Shown here: in pieces, positions 8,741-18,496 of the stretch
Layout of the letters: each line of letters begins with the position of its first letter
Position numbering within the stretch: the first letter of the stretch is position 1
Assembly (NCBI RefSeq): GCF_015356755.1
Contig: NZ_JADFCO010000066.1
Coordinates: forward strand, 682,001-746,000
DNA length: 64,000 bases
Reading direction: 5' to 3'
Origin: Nonlabens antarcticus
Lineage (GTDB): Bacteria > Bacteroidota > Bacteroidia > Flavobacteriales > Flavobacteriaceae
The notes under the pieces: generated by a model
Database searches by the model: none
What the model was told of the DNA's origin: nothing
What the model saw: only the letters and a program-made list of their open reading frames with translations
Made by a program: the position numbers and the translations under genes

Positions 8741-11280
8741 GTTCATCTAAACTAACATCGACTGTAAATACTCCCTGGTTATTCAAAATGGCATGGCGGG
8801 ATGCAAAAGCAAGTAGGGTACGACTGCTGCTTTTTATGGCATCGATCATTCTTGGAATAGCGGCCGTAGTTTCTATACAATTATTCAGTCAAAACCTGAC
8901 AGATAACATACAGCGTCAATCTAAATCATTAATGGGGGCTGATTTTATAATTGATAGCGACCAGATTCCAAACGAAAGAGCACAAGCAATTATAGACTCT
9001 CTCCAGCCAGATGCTTTAGAGGTGAAGTTCGTTTCAATGATTGCCTTTCCTAAAAACAATGGGACAAAGCTAGTGAGCGTGCGAGCTTTAGAAGGTAGTT
9101 TTCCTTTTTATGGAACGATTGAAACGCTGCCAGAAACTGCGGGATCAAATTACCAAAAGACTGGCGGTGTTCTAGTAGATGCCACGTTAATGTTGCAGTA
9201 CAACATCGTTCCTGGAGATTCCATTAAGATAGGAGAGTTAACCATGCCTATTACTGGTTCTCTAAAAGGAATTCCAGGAAGTACGGGAATTTCCTCATCA
9301 ATTGCGCCTACAGTTGTAATGCCGTATCGGTTTGTTGAAGCTACAAAATTGTTACAATTTGGAAGTCGTAAGGAATACCAGTTTTACTACAATCAACCCA
9401 CAGCAGATCTCGCGGCATTGGAAGAAAACGTTGAACCAATGCTGGATGTACAGAATGCGGACCTTGATACTCATACCAGCACCAGCGAGCGTTTAGGAAG
9501 ACGCTATGAAAACGTTGGATCATTTCTGAATCTTGCTGCCTTTATTGCGTTATTGTTAGGCTGCGTGGGAATAGCTAGTTCTGTTAATATCTACATTAAA
9601 GAAAAATTGCCCGCTGTAGCCGTATTGAAATGTATGGGAGCTTCCAGAAAGCAAAGCTTCTTGATATTCTTGATTCAAATTGCTGGAATAGGTATTGCCG
9701 GTGGAGTTGTTGGGACGGCTATAGGGGTAGGGCTTCAAATGGCCTTTCCCTATATTTTAAAAGAATTTCTACCTTTTGATTTAATCATCAACATCAGTGT
9801 ACAGCCTTTAATCATGGGCGTTTTACTGGGTTTATTTATGTCAGTTCTCTTTGCTTTATTGCCACTATTGCGCACCTGGTACGTTTCTCCATTAGAAGTG
9901 TTGCGAGTAGGCGATAGTTCATCGACCGACTCTAGAAAAGCTCAGTATATTGTTATTGGGGTTATTGTTTTATTTCTCTATGGTTTTACATTTTGGTTGC
10001 TCAGGGATTGGCTATTTGCACTTGCATTTATCGGTGGTGTTTTACTGACGTTTGCTTTTTTGGCTGGAGTTGCAACTCTCACTATGAAAGCCATTAAAAA
10101 CTTCTTTCCTAAGCGTGCTCGTTTTACAACACGACAAAGTCTGCTCAATCTTTTTAGGCCTAATAATCAAACGGTCGTATTATTAGTTGCTATTGGGTTG
10201 GGAACATTTTTGATCAGTACGTTGTTTTTTACCAAAGATATTTTGCTCGCTAAAACTGAAATAGGTCAAGCCTCTGATAAAGCAAATTTAATTACAATGG
10301 ATGTTCAACCAGAACAACTCTCCGAAGTAGTTAATTCATTTAAATATAGCAACTTACCAGTTATTGATAATATTCCTATAGTGACCATGCGCATGCACAG
10401 TATAAATGATCAACTGGTAAATAATTTAAGAGCTGATAGCACTGCGCAAATCCGTGGTTGGATTTTGAGTCATGAATTTAGGACGACCTATCGTGACGAA
10501 CTCATTGCCTCAGAGGAGGTTTTAGAAGGCAAATGGATTCCCTCTCAAAATGCGGAAGAAACCATTCAAATATCAATTTCAGATAATCTAGCAGAGGACG
10601 CAAAACTCAGCATAGGTGATCCTGTCGTTTTTAATGTGCAGGGCGTACTTATGGAAACTATCGTGGGAAGCATCCGGAAAGTTGATTGGGCTAATTTGCA
10701 AATAAACTTCTCTATCGTATTTCCAGAAGGTGTTCTTGAAGATGCACCACAATTTAACGTACTGACAACTTATGCCGCGACTGAGAAGGAATCGGCTGGA
10801 TTGCAGCAGGACTTAGTTCAAAAATTTCCTAACGTTTCCATTATAGATTTGCGGCAAGTATTTACAGTGGTGGATGATATTCTGAACAAGGTTTCCTGGA
10901 TCATAAATTTTATGGCCTTTTTTAGTATCCTCACAGGAATCATTGTTTTGATAGGATCCGTACGTACCAGTAAATATCAACGCATAAAAGAAAGCGTTTT
11001 ATTGCGCACCCTAGGTGCTAAGAATAAACAAATCCTGACCATCACGGCGCTAGAATACCTTTTCTTAGGAATTTTAGGTAGCCTCGTCGGGATTCTGCTA
11101 GCACTAGTGAGTAGTTTTTTACTGGCTTTATTTATTTTCAAGGAACCTTTTACTCCTTCGGTGTTACCATTTTTAGTGTTTTTACCTGGCATTTCCATCT
11201 TGGTATTGGCCATAGGATTGAGTAATATCCGTAGTGTTCTTAAAAGTTCACCCTTGGAGGTACTTCGCAAAGCAAGATAA
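8737..11280 (+). CDS. ybbP: ABC transporter permease, YbbP/FtsX-like
   Basis: 847 residues from a TTG start overlapping the ybbA stop (the next ATG is at codon 18). One N-terminal membrane segment (about 27-49), a MacB-type periplasmic domain, a first FtsX domain with three helices (about 265-390), two extra central helices (about 410-450), a second membrane anchor and periplasmic domain, then a C-terminal FtsX triplet (about 725-840). This duplicated architecture and size match E. coli YbbP. With YbbA it should form an envelope-acting machine; its link to the neighbouring SGNH hydrolase is conserved but its substrate is unclear. Confidence 0.92.
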   Translation: MSSSKLTSTVNTPWLFKMAWRDAKASRVRLLLFMASIILGIAAVVSIQLFSQNLTDNIQRQSKSLMGADFIIDSDQIPNERAQAIIDSLQPDALEVKFVSMIAFPKNNGTKLVSVRALEGSFPFYGTIETLPETAGSNYQKTGGVLVDATLMLQYNIVPGDSIKIGELTMPITGSLKGIPGSTGISSSIAPTVVMPYRFVEATKLLQFGSRKEYQFYYNQPTADLAALEENVEPMLDVQNADLDTHTSTSERLGRRYENVGSFLNLAAFIALLLGCVGIASSVNIYIKEKLPAVAVLKCMGASRKQSFLIFLIQIAGIGIAGGVVGTAIGVGLQMAFPYILKEFLPFDLIINISVQPLIMGVLLGLFMSVLFALLPLLRTWYVSPLEVLRVGDSSSTDSRKAQYIVIGVIVLFLYGFTFWLLRDWLFALAFIGGVLLTFAFLAGVATLTMKAIKNFFPKRARFTTRQSLLNLFRPNNQTVVLLVAIGLGTFLISTLFFTKDILLAKTEIGQASDKANLITMDVQPEQLSEVVNSFKYSNLPVIDNIPIVTMRMHSINDQLVNNLRADSTAQIRGWILSHEFRTTYRDELIASEEVLEGKWIPSQNAEETIQISISDNLAEDAKLSIGDPVVFNVQGVLMETIVGSIRKVDWANLQINFSIVFPEGVLEDAPQFNVLTTYAATEKESAGLQQDLVQKFPNVSIIDLRQVFTVVDDILNKVSWIINFMAFFSILTGIIVLIGSVRTSKYQRIKESVLLRTLGAKNKQILTITALEYLFLGILGSLVGILLALVSSFLLALFIFKEPFTPSVLPFLVFLPGISILVLAIGLSNIRSVLKSSPLEVLRKAR

Positions 11281-11379
11281 AGCTCTGTTCCATAATTCAC
11301 TTTACAATGCAGGAGAACGCGCTGTTAACAGCACTTTGATTATTGAGATTACCTTTGATCTCAAGGATTTAAAATATTT

Positions 11380-11395
11380 CGCTTTCGCGAAAGCG
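11380..11395. repeat. Dispersed palindrome, copy 3 (intergenic)
   Basis: Exact 16-mer between ybbP and the yqhA-like gene, 51 bp before the latter's start. Confidence 0.92.
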
Positions 11396-11445
11396 AAAAA
11401 GCATTTTATTTACAATTATCTCATTATCATTATTATATTTATTCG

Positions 11446-11904
11446 ATGACAAGAACACTAGGCATTCTATTAAAGATCGTGGCATTTTGTGCCGTAATAG
11501 CCATCATATGTCTTGCTATAGGCGTCGAAGGATATGCCTTTGTGGAAATCTATAACACACTTTCAACGATTATTACGGGATATACTCAGGAAGATGAGAT
11601 CATTAAAAAATGTCTGAAAGGGTTAGATTTAGTTTTGTTAGGAGTGATTTTCTTTTCTGTCGCCACGGCCTTATTTGAACTCTACATCATGAAAATTCCA
11701 AAACTCCCCAAATGGTTAGTTATTGACGATCTGGACGGTTTAAAAGCTCTGATGATTAAGATGGTGATATTTGTTATGACCATATCATTTACAGGGCGCG
11801 TGGTGACCTACAGCGGCGGTATTGATATTCTATATTTAGGCGGCGGCCTCGCTTTAGTAATTGGGTCCTTAACTTACTTCCTCGTCAATAAGAATGAAAC
11901 CTAG
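11446..11904 (+). CDS. YqhA family (UPF0114) inner-membrane protein
   Basis: 152 residues with four predicted membrane helices: about 8-30, 55-80, 103-120 and 126-147. Length, helix layout and the motif KCLKGLDLVLLGVIFF followed by FELYI match the UPF0114/YqhA family, whose function is not established. The gene is downstream of ybbP in the same direction but separated by 165 bp containing a palindrome, so co-transcription is uncertain. Confidence 0.85.
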   Translation: MTRTLGILLKIVAFCAVIAIICLAIGVEGYAFVEIYNTLSTIITGYTQEDEIIKKCLKGLDLVLLGVIFFSVATALFELYIMKIPKLPKWLVIDDLDGLKALMIKMVIFVMTISFTGRVVTYSGGIDILYLGGGLALVIGSLTYFLVNKNET

Positions 11905-12237
11905 GGGTGCTTACCCTTACTTCTTATAAGTTTGCGAGATGAATGTCTGATATAAACCAATGCTGCTATACATTTGTGGCTTATCCGCAAGCCATTTTAT
12001 CGTATTCTTTGTTTCTCTCAAAAAATAGACTGATCAGCTGTGGAATCAGCAATAGTCTATAAGCTATTTTAAAAATCCTTTTCATAGCATAAGTTGAAGA
12101 TCTTCCTTTTCCGCTATTATAATTTTATGGATTTCTAGCAAATTTATAAATTGGGCTGTTATTATTTCAAAGTTTTACACAGCAACCCGTACTTTTAGAA
12201 AAATGAAATAAACAGCTTCTAAAAATACCCATGTAAA
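11905..12237. other. Intergenic region before ppsA
   Basis: 333 bp, AT-rich. No reading frame or clear terminator. TACTTTTA around 12190-12197 partly resembles a -7 box for ppsA. Confidence 0.4.
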
Positions 12238-14667
12238 ATGAACGAAAAGACGGAATACGTTAGACAGTTAGAGACCCTTAGTATTAATGACATCTCGTTA
12301 GTAGGTGGTAAAAATGCTTCACTGGGCGAGATGATTCAAAATCTAAAAAGCCAGGATGTACAGGTTCCTGGAGGTTTTGCTGTTACCGTGGATGCTTATG
12401 ATGCTTTTATTGGTGAAAACAATCTGAAAGATAAAATTCTGGAAGAGCTGGAAGGACTGGATGCTACCGATATTATTCAACTGCGAAAAGCTGGTTCTCA
12501 AATACGGAAATTTATAGCTAACGGTAAATTTCCTCACCTAGTGGAGAAAAGAATACTGAGCGCCTATTATGAGCTTTCTGATAAATACGAACAGAATGCT
12601 ACTGATGTAGCTGTTCGTTCTTCTGCAACTGCAGAGGATTTACCAGACGCTTCATTTGCAGGTCAGCAATCTACCTATTTAAATATTAGAGGTGGTGAAA
12701 TGCTGTTAACCGTGGTTAGAAGCTGTTTTGCTTCTTTATATACGGATCGTGCAATTTCCTATAGATCTTCAAGGGGTTATGATCAATTTTCTGTAAAACT
12801 ATCGGTCTGCGTTCAAAAAATGGTCAGATCAGACATAGGTTCTGCTGGTGTTGCTTTTTCCCTTGATACAGAAAGTGGATTTAAGGATGTCGTTCTTATA
12901 AATGGTTCTTACGGCCTGGGTGAGCTTGTTGTGGGTGGGGAAATAGAGCCCGACGAGTTTATCGTTTTCAAACCGACCTTAAAGAAAGGATTCGCTTCCA
13001 TCATCGATAAAAGATTAGGAAACAAAACCCATAAGCTGGTTTACAGTAAGAAATCGTTTGAAACGGTTCGTAAAGTTCCTGTGGATAGAGAGTTGAAATC
13101 TAAATTTTGTATGACTGAAAGCCAGGTATTACAATTGGCGCAATGGGTACAGAAAATAGAAGAATATTACAGTGCAAAATATGATCGCTGGTGCCCTATG
13201 GATATAGAATGGGCCATAGATGGATTGACTGATCAGCTGTATATAGTACAGGCAAGACCAGAAACGGTGCATTCCCAGCAATCTGAGGGTGTTTTGAAAG
13301 AGTACAATATTGTAAATGAAATCCCGCTAGATCGTCTGTTAATGGAGGGTATTGCCGTTGGAGATAAAATAGGACATGGAAAAGCGAGGCAAATTTTAAC
13401 CCTTGACGGTAGGGATGGCAGCGTTGACGAGATAGACTTTAAAGCGGGAGAGGTACTGATCACAGAAATGACCGACCCGGACTGGGAGCCACTCATGAAA
13501 AAAGCTTCTGCAATCATTACAGAAAAAGGAGGCAGAACGTGTCATGCCGCAATTATTGCTAGAGAGTTAGGAGTTCCTGCAGTAGTAGGAGTAGGGCCTA
13601 AGATTTCTCAATTGGAAAGTGGTCAGGATATTACTGTTTCTTGTGCCGAAGGTGGTGATGGTAAAATCTACAGCGGCATCATCGATTATGAATTTGTAGA
13701 AACTAATTACGACGAGTTTCCAAAAACGGATATGCACGTGATGATGAATATAGGTTCTCCTGATCTTGCTTTTAAGTACTCTAAAATACCTAACGACGGC
13801 GTAGGGCTGGCGCGACAAGAATTTATTATTAATAATCATATCAAGGTTCACCCACTAGCGTTGCTTAATCATAAAGAATTAAAAGACGATGAGCTTACAA
13901 AAGCTATAGAAGGGTTGACTAGAGGATATGCGTCTGAAGAAGATTTTTTCATTGAAAAGCTAGCACAGGGCGTTGCAAAAATTGCTGCCGCATTTTATCC
14001 TAAAAGAACCATTATTAGGTTATCCGATTTTAAAACCAACGAATATTATAATTTATTAGGAGGTAAATATTTTGAGCCTAAGGAAGAAAATCCCATGATA
14101 GGGTGGAGAGGGGCATCAAGATATTACTCTAGCGAATTCAGAAAAGCATTTGACATGGAGTGTAAAGCTCTCGCAAAAGTTAGAAACGAGTTCGGTTTAG
14201 ACAATGTTACAATTATGATTCCTTTTTGTAGAACTCCTGCAGAACTCAAAAAAGTACTCGCTATACTTGAGGAAAATGGGCTGAAACGAGGGGAGAATGG
14301 GTTAGAGATTTATTTAATGGCAGAAATTCCTTCTAATATTATTTTGGCAGATCAATTTGCGCCACATATAGATGGATTTTCCATAGGTTCCAATGACCTT
14401 ACCCAGCTCGTACTAGGGTTAGACAGAGACTCTAGTCTTGTGGCACATTTGTACGATGAGCGCAATGATGCAGTTAAAAGCATGATCAGTCTTCTGATAC
14501 AAACAGCCAAAAAACATAACGTTAAGGTGGGGATTTGTGGTCAGGGACCGTCAGATTTCCCAGATTTTTCAGAATTTTTGATTGAAAATGGAATAGATAC
14601 ATTGTCTGTAACCCCAGATTCTATTTTAAAAACACTTAGGGTGGTGAGCGCTATTGAGGCTCGATAG
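12238..14667 (+). CDS. ppsA: Phosphoenolpyruvate synthase
   Basis: 809 residues, full length. N-terminal ATP-grasp-like PPDK domain (GGKNASLGEM near residue 25; VRSSATAEDLPDASFAGQ near 130), central phosphohistidine domain with GGRTCHAAIIAREL (catalytic His about 436), and C-terminal PEP/pyruvate TIM barrel with SIGSNDLTQLVLGLDRDSS and GICGQGPSD. The enzyme converts pyruvate plus ATP to PEP, AMP and phosphate for gluconeogenesis. The sequence and length fit PpsA rather than the longer pyruvate phosphate dikinase. Monocistronic; no adjacent PpsR-type regulator is seen. Confidence 0.96.
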   Translation: MNEKTEYVRQLETLSINDISLVGGKNASLGEMIQNLKSQDVQVPGGFAVTVDAYDAFIGENNLKDKILEELEGLDATDIIQLRKAGSQIRKFIANGKFPHLVEKRILSAYYELSDKYEQNATDVAVRSSATAEDLPDASFAGQQSTYLNIRGGEMLLTVVRSCFASLYTDRAISYRSSRGYDQFSVKLSVCVQKMVRSDIGSAGVAFSLDTESGFKDVVLINGSYGLGELVVGGEIEPDEFIVFKPTLKKGFASIIDKRLGNKTHKLVYSKKSFETVRKVPVDRELKSKFCMTESQVLQLAQWVQKIEEYYSAKYDRWCPMDIEWAIDGLTDQLYIVQARPETVHSQQSEGVLKEYNIVNEIPLDRLLMEGIAVGDKIGHGKARQILTLDGRDGSVDEIDFKAGEVLITEMTDPDWEPLMKKASAIITEKGGRTCHAAIIARELGVPAVVGVGPKISQLESGQDITVSCAEGGDGKIYSGIIDYEFVETNYDEFPKTDMHVMMNIGSPDLAFKYSKIPNDGVGLARQEFIINNHIKVHPLALLNHKELKDDELTKAIEGLTRGYASEEDFFIEKLAQGVAKIAAAFYPKRTIIRLSDFKTNEYYNLLGGKYFEPKEENPMIGWRGASRYYSSEFRKAFDMECKALAKVRNEFGLDNVTIMIPFCRTPAELKKVLAILEENGLKRGENGLEIYLMAEIPSNIILADQFAPHIDGFSIGSNDLTQLVLGLDRDSSLVAHLYDERNDAVKSMISLLIQTAKKHNVKVGICGQGPSDFPDFSEFLIENGIDTLSVTPDSILKTLRVVSAIEAR

Positions 14668-14781
14668 TAGCGTTATTGTTACTTAAATCATCCAATTAAA
14701 TTGACGATTCCCGTCGTAGATCGTCCGTTCTGGAAATCCGTTAAGAGAATAGTGGTCAAGCAATATTCTTAAATAGAGGAG

Positions 14782-14817
14782 TTTGTCAATAAATGGCACT
14801 ATCATTGTATATATTTA
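14782..14817 (+). promoter_or_regulatory. Possible promoter of the second csp gene
   Basis: TTTG at 14782-14785, 24-nt spacer, TATATTTA at 14810-14817 (7 of 8 to TAnnTTTG). This implies a leader of only about 20 nt. Confidence 0.4.
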
Positions 14818-14843
14818 AGTATTAATAAATTAAATACATTACA

Positions 14844-15035
14844 ATGAGTAAAGGAACAGTAAAATTTTTCAATGACACAAAAGGATTTGGATTCATTACA
14901 GAAGAAGGAGTTGAAAGAGATCACTTCGTACACGTATCAGGATTAATCGATGAGATTAGAGAAGGTGACGAGGTAGAATTTGACCTACAAGAAGGAAACA
15001 AAGGACTTAATGCGGTTAACGTAAAAGTACTTTAA
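14844..15035 (+). CDS. cspA: Cold-shock domain protein (CspA family), second copy
   Basis: 63 residues, same length and nearly the same sequence as the protein at 1983-2174; RNP1 KGFGFI and RNP2 HFVHVSG intact. The C-terminal 13 residues (EGNKGLNAVNVKVL region) are identical between copies, but many codons differ, so this is not a recent duplication. Single-gene unit with its own terminator at 15061-15088. Expected role: single-stranded nucleic acid chaperone. Confidence 0.96.
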   Translation: MSKGTVKFFNDTKGFGFITEEGVERDHFVHVSGLIDEIREGDEVEFDLQEGNKGLNAVNVKVL

Positions 15036-15060
15036 TATATACCCATATATTTTTATCACA

Positions 15061-15088
15061 AACCCCATCAATTTTGATGGGGTTTTTT
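15061..15088 (+). terminator. Terminator after the second csp gene
   Basis: AACCCCATCA / TGATGGGGTT stem with ATTT loop and a T run. Confidence 0.9.
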
Positions 15089-15153
15089 GTTGCCTTATTT
15101 TAATATTTGGTTCTTAGAATATGTGGATACTTACTTTGAACTAGTGACATTTT

Positions 15154-15169
15154 CGCTTTCGCGAAAGCG
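15154..15169. repeat. Dispersed palindrome, copy 4 (intergenic)
   Basis: Exact 16-mer between the convergent csp and mscS genes. Confidence 0.92.
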
Positions 15170-15237
15170 AATTCATAATCATCACTTTTCTATAAATGTT
15201 AGGTTCATAAAGAGAGCAATTCAACCTGTAGAACAGT

Positions 15238-16488
15238 TTACTTCTTGTAACCAGCAAAAGTGGAATTACTGGGTAATTCAAAAATGGCTAAATTAAAATA
15301 AGGCACCGCGGCAATAAGATGGTCAAATATATCTGCCATAATATACTCATAGTTCTGCCATCGTTTATCACTGCTAAAAGCATACATTTCAATTGGAATT
15401 CCTTGTTCCGTTGGTTCTAGCTGGCGCACCATGATCATCATCTCCTTATTAGTCCCAGAATGATTCTCAATGTAAGTCTCCATATATTTTCTGAATAAAC
15501 CGATGTTCGTCAGGTTCCTACCATTCAAAAGAAGCTCTTTATTTACATGATTATTAGTGTTATAGCTATTAATATCTGACTGCCGGGTTTCTATGTAAGC
15601 AGAAATTAAATGGATCTCCTTTAAAGCAATAACCTCCTCATGGGATAAATATTTGATACTGTCTAATTTGATATTCAGGGCTCTTTTGATGCGTCTACCA
15701 TCAGCATCCTCCATACCTCGCCAGTTCTTAAAGGAATCTGAGATTAAGGCATAGGTAGGAATAGTTGTGATGGTCTTGTCAAAGTTTTGAACCTTTACCG
15801 TTGACAGATTGATCTCGATCACATCACCATCAGCTCCATATTTATCAAAAGTAATCCAGTCACCTATGCGCACCATGTCATTTATGGACACTTGAATACT
15901 GGCAACAAATCCTAAAATAGTATCCTTAAATACAAGAATAATTACTGCAGATGCCGCTCCTATTGTAGTAAGGAATTTTATAAACTCTATTCCTGTAATG
16001 ATCGCAAATGCAGACAAAATTCCCAAAACCCACGCTACAATCATAAATACTTGAATGTAGCTGTCTATAGGTTTGTCCTTCAAACTGGCTACCGTTTTAA
16101 AGTAATCCCTGAGCGCTTTTAGCAAACTACGTACGATCCACAAAGTTAATATGATAGCAAAGACTTGCAGCCCTTTTTCAAATAACCTCTCGAAATATGG
16201 AAAATCTACAAAAACCTGTGGTAGAAACTCCATTACCACAATCAATGGAATGATATGAGCAATGTTGTTGGGCACCTTGTTACTGACCAGTAGGTCATCA
16301 AAGTTAGTTTTGGTTCTTGTTGTGAACCTAATGAAGACCTCGATGATTATTTTCTTAATAATCAGGTCAATAACTACTGCTATTGTTATGAGCGCCGCCA
16401 GTAAGATTAGCGCATTTAAATAAATCGCAACCGACTCTAACATTCCCTGTTCTATCAGATAATCATATATAAGGTGTTCAATATTCAT
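15238..16488 (-). CDS. Mechanosensitive ion channel, MscS superfamily (YbdG-like)
   Basis: 416 residues, the size of E. coli YbdG (MscM). About five N-terminal membrane helices (first about 22-46, last about 160-200) lead to the pore helix and MscS beta domain, visible as GAASAVIILVFKDTILGFVA and DMVRIGDWITFDKYGADGDV. A long cytoplasmic C-terminal domain follows. Such channels release osmolytes on hypo-osmotic shock or sense membrane tension. Preceded on the minus strand by the DUF4494 gene, but a terminator at 16536-16573 separates them. A smaller MscS paralogue is at 40211-41134. Confidence 0.93.
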   Translation of the reverse strand: MNIEHLIYDYLIEQGMLESVAIYLNALILLAALITIAVVIDLIIKKIIIEVFIRFTTRTKTNFDDLLVSNKVPNNIAHIIPLIVVMEFLPQVFVDFPYFERLFEKGLQVFAIILTLWIVRSLLKALRDYFKTVASLKDKPIDSYIQVFMIVAWVLGILSAFAIITGIEFIKFLTTIGAASAVIILVFKDTILGFVASIQVSINDMVRIGDWITFDKYGADGDVIEINLSTVKVQNFDKTITTIPTYALISDSFKNWRGMEDADGRRIKRALNIKLDSIKYLSHEEVIALKEIHLISAYIETRQSDINSYNTNNHVNKELLLNGRNLTNIGLFRKYMETYIENHSGTNKEMMIMVRQLEPTEQGIPIEMYAFSSDKRWQNYEYIMADIFDHLIAAVPYFNLAIFELPSNSTFAGYKK

Positions 16489-16535
16489 AACGATAAAAGC
16501 TTTTGTAAGCGTGACAGATGTAAAAGATTATTATT

Positions 16536-16573
16536 AAAAAAAAGGTAATGTCACAAAAGTAGCATTACCCTTT
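16536..16573 (-). terminator. Terminator after the DUF4494 gene
   Basis: Minus-strand stem GGTAATG / CATTACC (16563-16569 with 16544-16550) followed by eight or more T. It separates DUF4494 from the downstream mscS gene. Confidence 0.88.
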
Positions 16574-16595
16574 ACATATAGACTCTATAATTGCC

Positions 16596-17159
16596 TTATT
16601 CTTCCTCGATAGAGGATAAAACGTCGGTCATTTCTGCATCTTCATCTATACCGACAGTTACTGGTACAGAATCTTTAAGTGCAGTGAAATTTTTCAAACG
16701 TTCTTCATCATCTTCTTCACCCGTAAAGTAAGGGAATACATCCACAATAGGTGATTCTGAAACCGCAGGAATAGTATACTCACCCATGGTACCTTTCATG
16801 ATGCTCACGGTGTTTTCATAGGCTTCTTTCACATCATTTGCCTGTACCAATAAGTATAAATTGGTTTTACGCTCTTTCCCACTTTCTTCATCAAATGCGA
16901 TTAGCGAAACGCGGGACTTGAACCAGCGGTCTGCATTCTCAAACGGATGGATCTCTGCATAATTGGCCACCTTAATGTTGGTAATCTTAATTTCTTCACT
17001 TTCACTCAAATAAGCCGCCATTTCTTGGGTAATTCTACTTTCAGCCTCTGTATATGAGATGGCATCTACTAAAAATGGTTCTGTTTTTATTTTTTGGGTG
17101 GCTGTCGCCTCATCAAATTTTCTGTATTTCACTTTACACTCGTACCAGGTTGCGCTCAT
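16596..17159 (-). CDS. DUF4494 domain protein
   Basis: 187 residues, cytoplasmic, acidic. The start MSATWYECKVKYRKFDE and the central RWFKSRVSLIAFDEESGKE are typical of DUF4494, a Bacteroidota-restricted family of unknown function. The C-terminal 40 residues are strongly acidic and likely flexible. No catalytic motif is seen. It has its own TAnnTTTG-type promoter and terminator, so it is a single-gene unit. Confidence 0.88.
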   Translation of the reverse strand: MSATWYECKVKYRKFDEATATQKIKTEPFLVDAISYTEAESRITQEMAAYLSESEEIKITNIKVANYAEIHPFENADRWFKSRVSLIAFDEESGKERKTNLYLLVQANDVKEAYENTVSIMKGTMGEYTIPAVSESPIVDVFPYFTGEEDDEERLKNFTALKDSVPVTVGIDEDAEMTDVLSSIEEE

Positions 17160-17181
17160 TTTGTTTGTTTTTTAAGGACGG

Positions 17182-17218
17182 CAAATATAGGGTGGAGTGG
17201 AAGCTTAGAAAGTTCAAA
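17182..17218 (-). promoter_or_regulatory. Promoter of the DUF4494 gene
   Basis: On the minus strand: TTTG (17218-17215), 25-nt spacer, perfect TATATTTG (17189-17182), 22 nt before the ATG. Confidence 0.5.
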
Positions 17219-17304
17219 TAGTTGGGAGATGTTCACAAATTTGGTTTGGATTAGTAGAGGTTTTAGGATGAGAGGATTGGATAGTAGTTTTCTGTTTTTG
17301 TTTT

Positions 17305-17319
17305 CGCTTTCGCGAAAGC
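17305..17319. repeat. Dispersed palindrome, copy 5 (intergenic)
   Basis: 15 of 16 positions, between the divergent DUF4494 and 17466 genes. Confidence 0.9.
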
Positions 17320-17465
17320 CAAATAAAAATAACAAGAAGTTTATGCCGTACTCAATACAATACGAAAACATAGGTGTACCTAATATTGATTTATTAAATG
17401 GCAATTTAAAACTTGAAGTAGTAAGGTGCTAGGTTTGCTTATCTTTCATTGAGAAAATATGGATT

Positions 17466-18329
17466 ATGAAATTTACACTTTGTGCGATCTTATTAGGTGT
17501 TGCTGGTTGCCTATACGGTCAAAATTTAGTGGATCCTATCAGTGGATCTTATAACATGGGCAGCAACGACCCATTAGGCGGCACGCATTTCATAGTGATG
17601 CCAGACCAGCAGTTTGTGGTGGCGTATTTTGGCGGAATGCGCAAGGGAACATGGGAACGTTATGAAGATACCTACCAGTTTACCTATCATGTAGAACCAC
17701 AATTTGTACTGTACGGTAGAAAGAATCCATCGATTGCCGACTCCATCCAGGTGCGCGTGGGTCTGGATGGGAATAGGGGCTTTGCAGTGCGATTCAATGG
17801 AACCAAAACCGATGCATTCACTCCCATTTTCAATGAGGATTCCAACTGCTATAGTTATCCCTATATCTACAAACAGACCGCTGCGCTGGAACAGGTAGAC
17901 GTTTATGCGCCAGACTTGCGGGAATACTACGAAGGAGAAATCCACGAAATCCCAGATTATTACAGCTTCAAAGTAGGGGCAACCTACAATGAATTTGTTC
18001 TCACCGGATTATCCAGAGAATATTCCACAGAACGATCATTTACCGCCCAATTCAAAGAAGGTAGCATGATCATCAATGGCAGCGAATCCATCAAAAAAAG
18101 CGGCGATTATGCCGACTTAAATCCAGAAGATCTGAACTACTTCAAACAATACACAACTACCGAAATCTTTCCACCGCAACTGGAATACGGCAACGAATTC
18201 TTTCCTTATAACGATGAACCTATAAATGATGATTTGATACCGTTTAATAGGATTGATGCGGTTTTGGTTTCTTCTGATGGTGTTGTTGTGGGTGGTGAGT
18301 CTTTTTTTGTGGTACGTTGTGAGGAGTAG
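17466..18329 (+). CDS. Exported protein of unknown function
   Basis: 287 residues with a Sec signal peptide (MKFTLCAILLGVAGCLYG-Q; the Cys at residue 15 could also make a lipobox, VAGC). The mature part is rich in aromatic residues and beta-prone segments, with no helix-rich or repeated units and no recognised catalytic motif. Base composition is noticeably richer in G+C than its neighbours in the middle of the gene. Flanked by a palindrome copy upstream and short direct repeats downstream. I do not recognise the family. Confidence 0.8.
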   Translation: MKFTLCAILLGVAGCLYGQNLVDPISGSYNMGSNDPLGGTHFIVMPDQQFVVAYFGGMRKGTWERYEDTYQFTYHVEPQFVLYGRKNPSIADSIQVRVGLDGNRGFAVRFNGTKTDAFTPIFNEDSNCYSYPYIYKQTAALEQVDVYAPDLREYYEGEIHEIPDYYSFKVGATYNEFVLTGLSREYSTERSFTAQFKEGSMIINGSESIKKSGDYADLNPEDLNYFKQYTTTEIFPPQLEYGNEFFPYNDEPINDDLIPFNRIDAVLVSSDGVVVGGESFFVVRCEE

Positions 18330-18357
18330 GGAATCGAACTTTTATAGAAGTAAAGTC

Positions 18358-18382
18358 ATTAATGCGAATTGCAATTAATGCG
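18358..18382. repeat. Short direct/inverted repeat
   Basis: ATTAATGCG occurs twice (18358-18366 and 18374-18382), and CATTAAT/ATTAATG also pair as inverted arms. A possible operator for the small gene downstream, or chance. Confidence 0.3.
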
Positions 18383-18496
18383 GTTTGAATGGAATGTATA
18401 TGTTTGGAATAAAAAATGACCTGCCAACAATTGAGAACATACTGTAACAAATCACTTTATAATTCTACCAATTCATTGAATACTAACTCGGCCAAC

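Larger units (their letters stand above)
17160..17465. other. Divergent intergenic region with promoter and palindrome
   Basis: 306-bp spacer holding the minus-strand DUF4494 promoter and a palindrome copy. No coding sequence is credible here; overlapping frames have no protein-like composition. Confidence 0.5.

Noticed and set aside
11234..11449. Plus-strand frame across the ybbP end
   Set aside because: Overlaps ybbP and the palindrome; composition is not protein-like.
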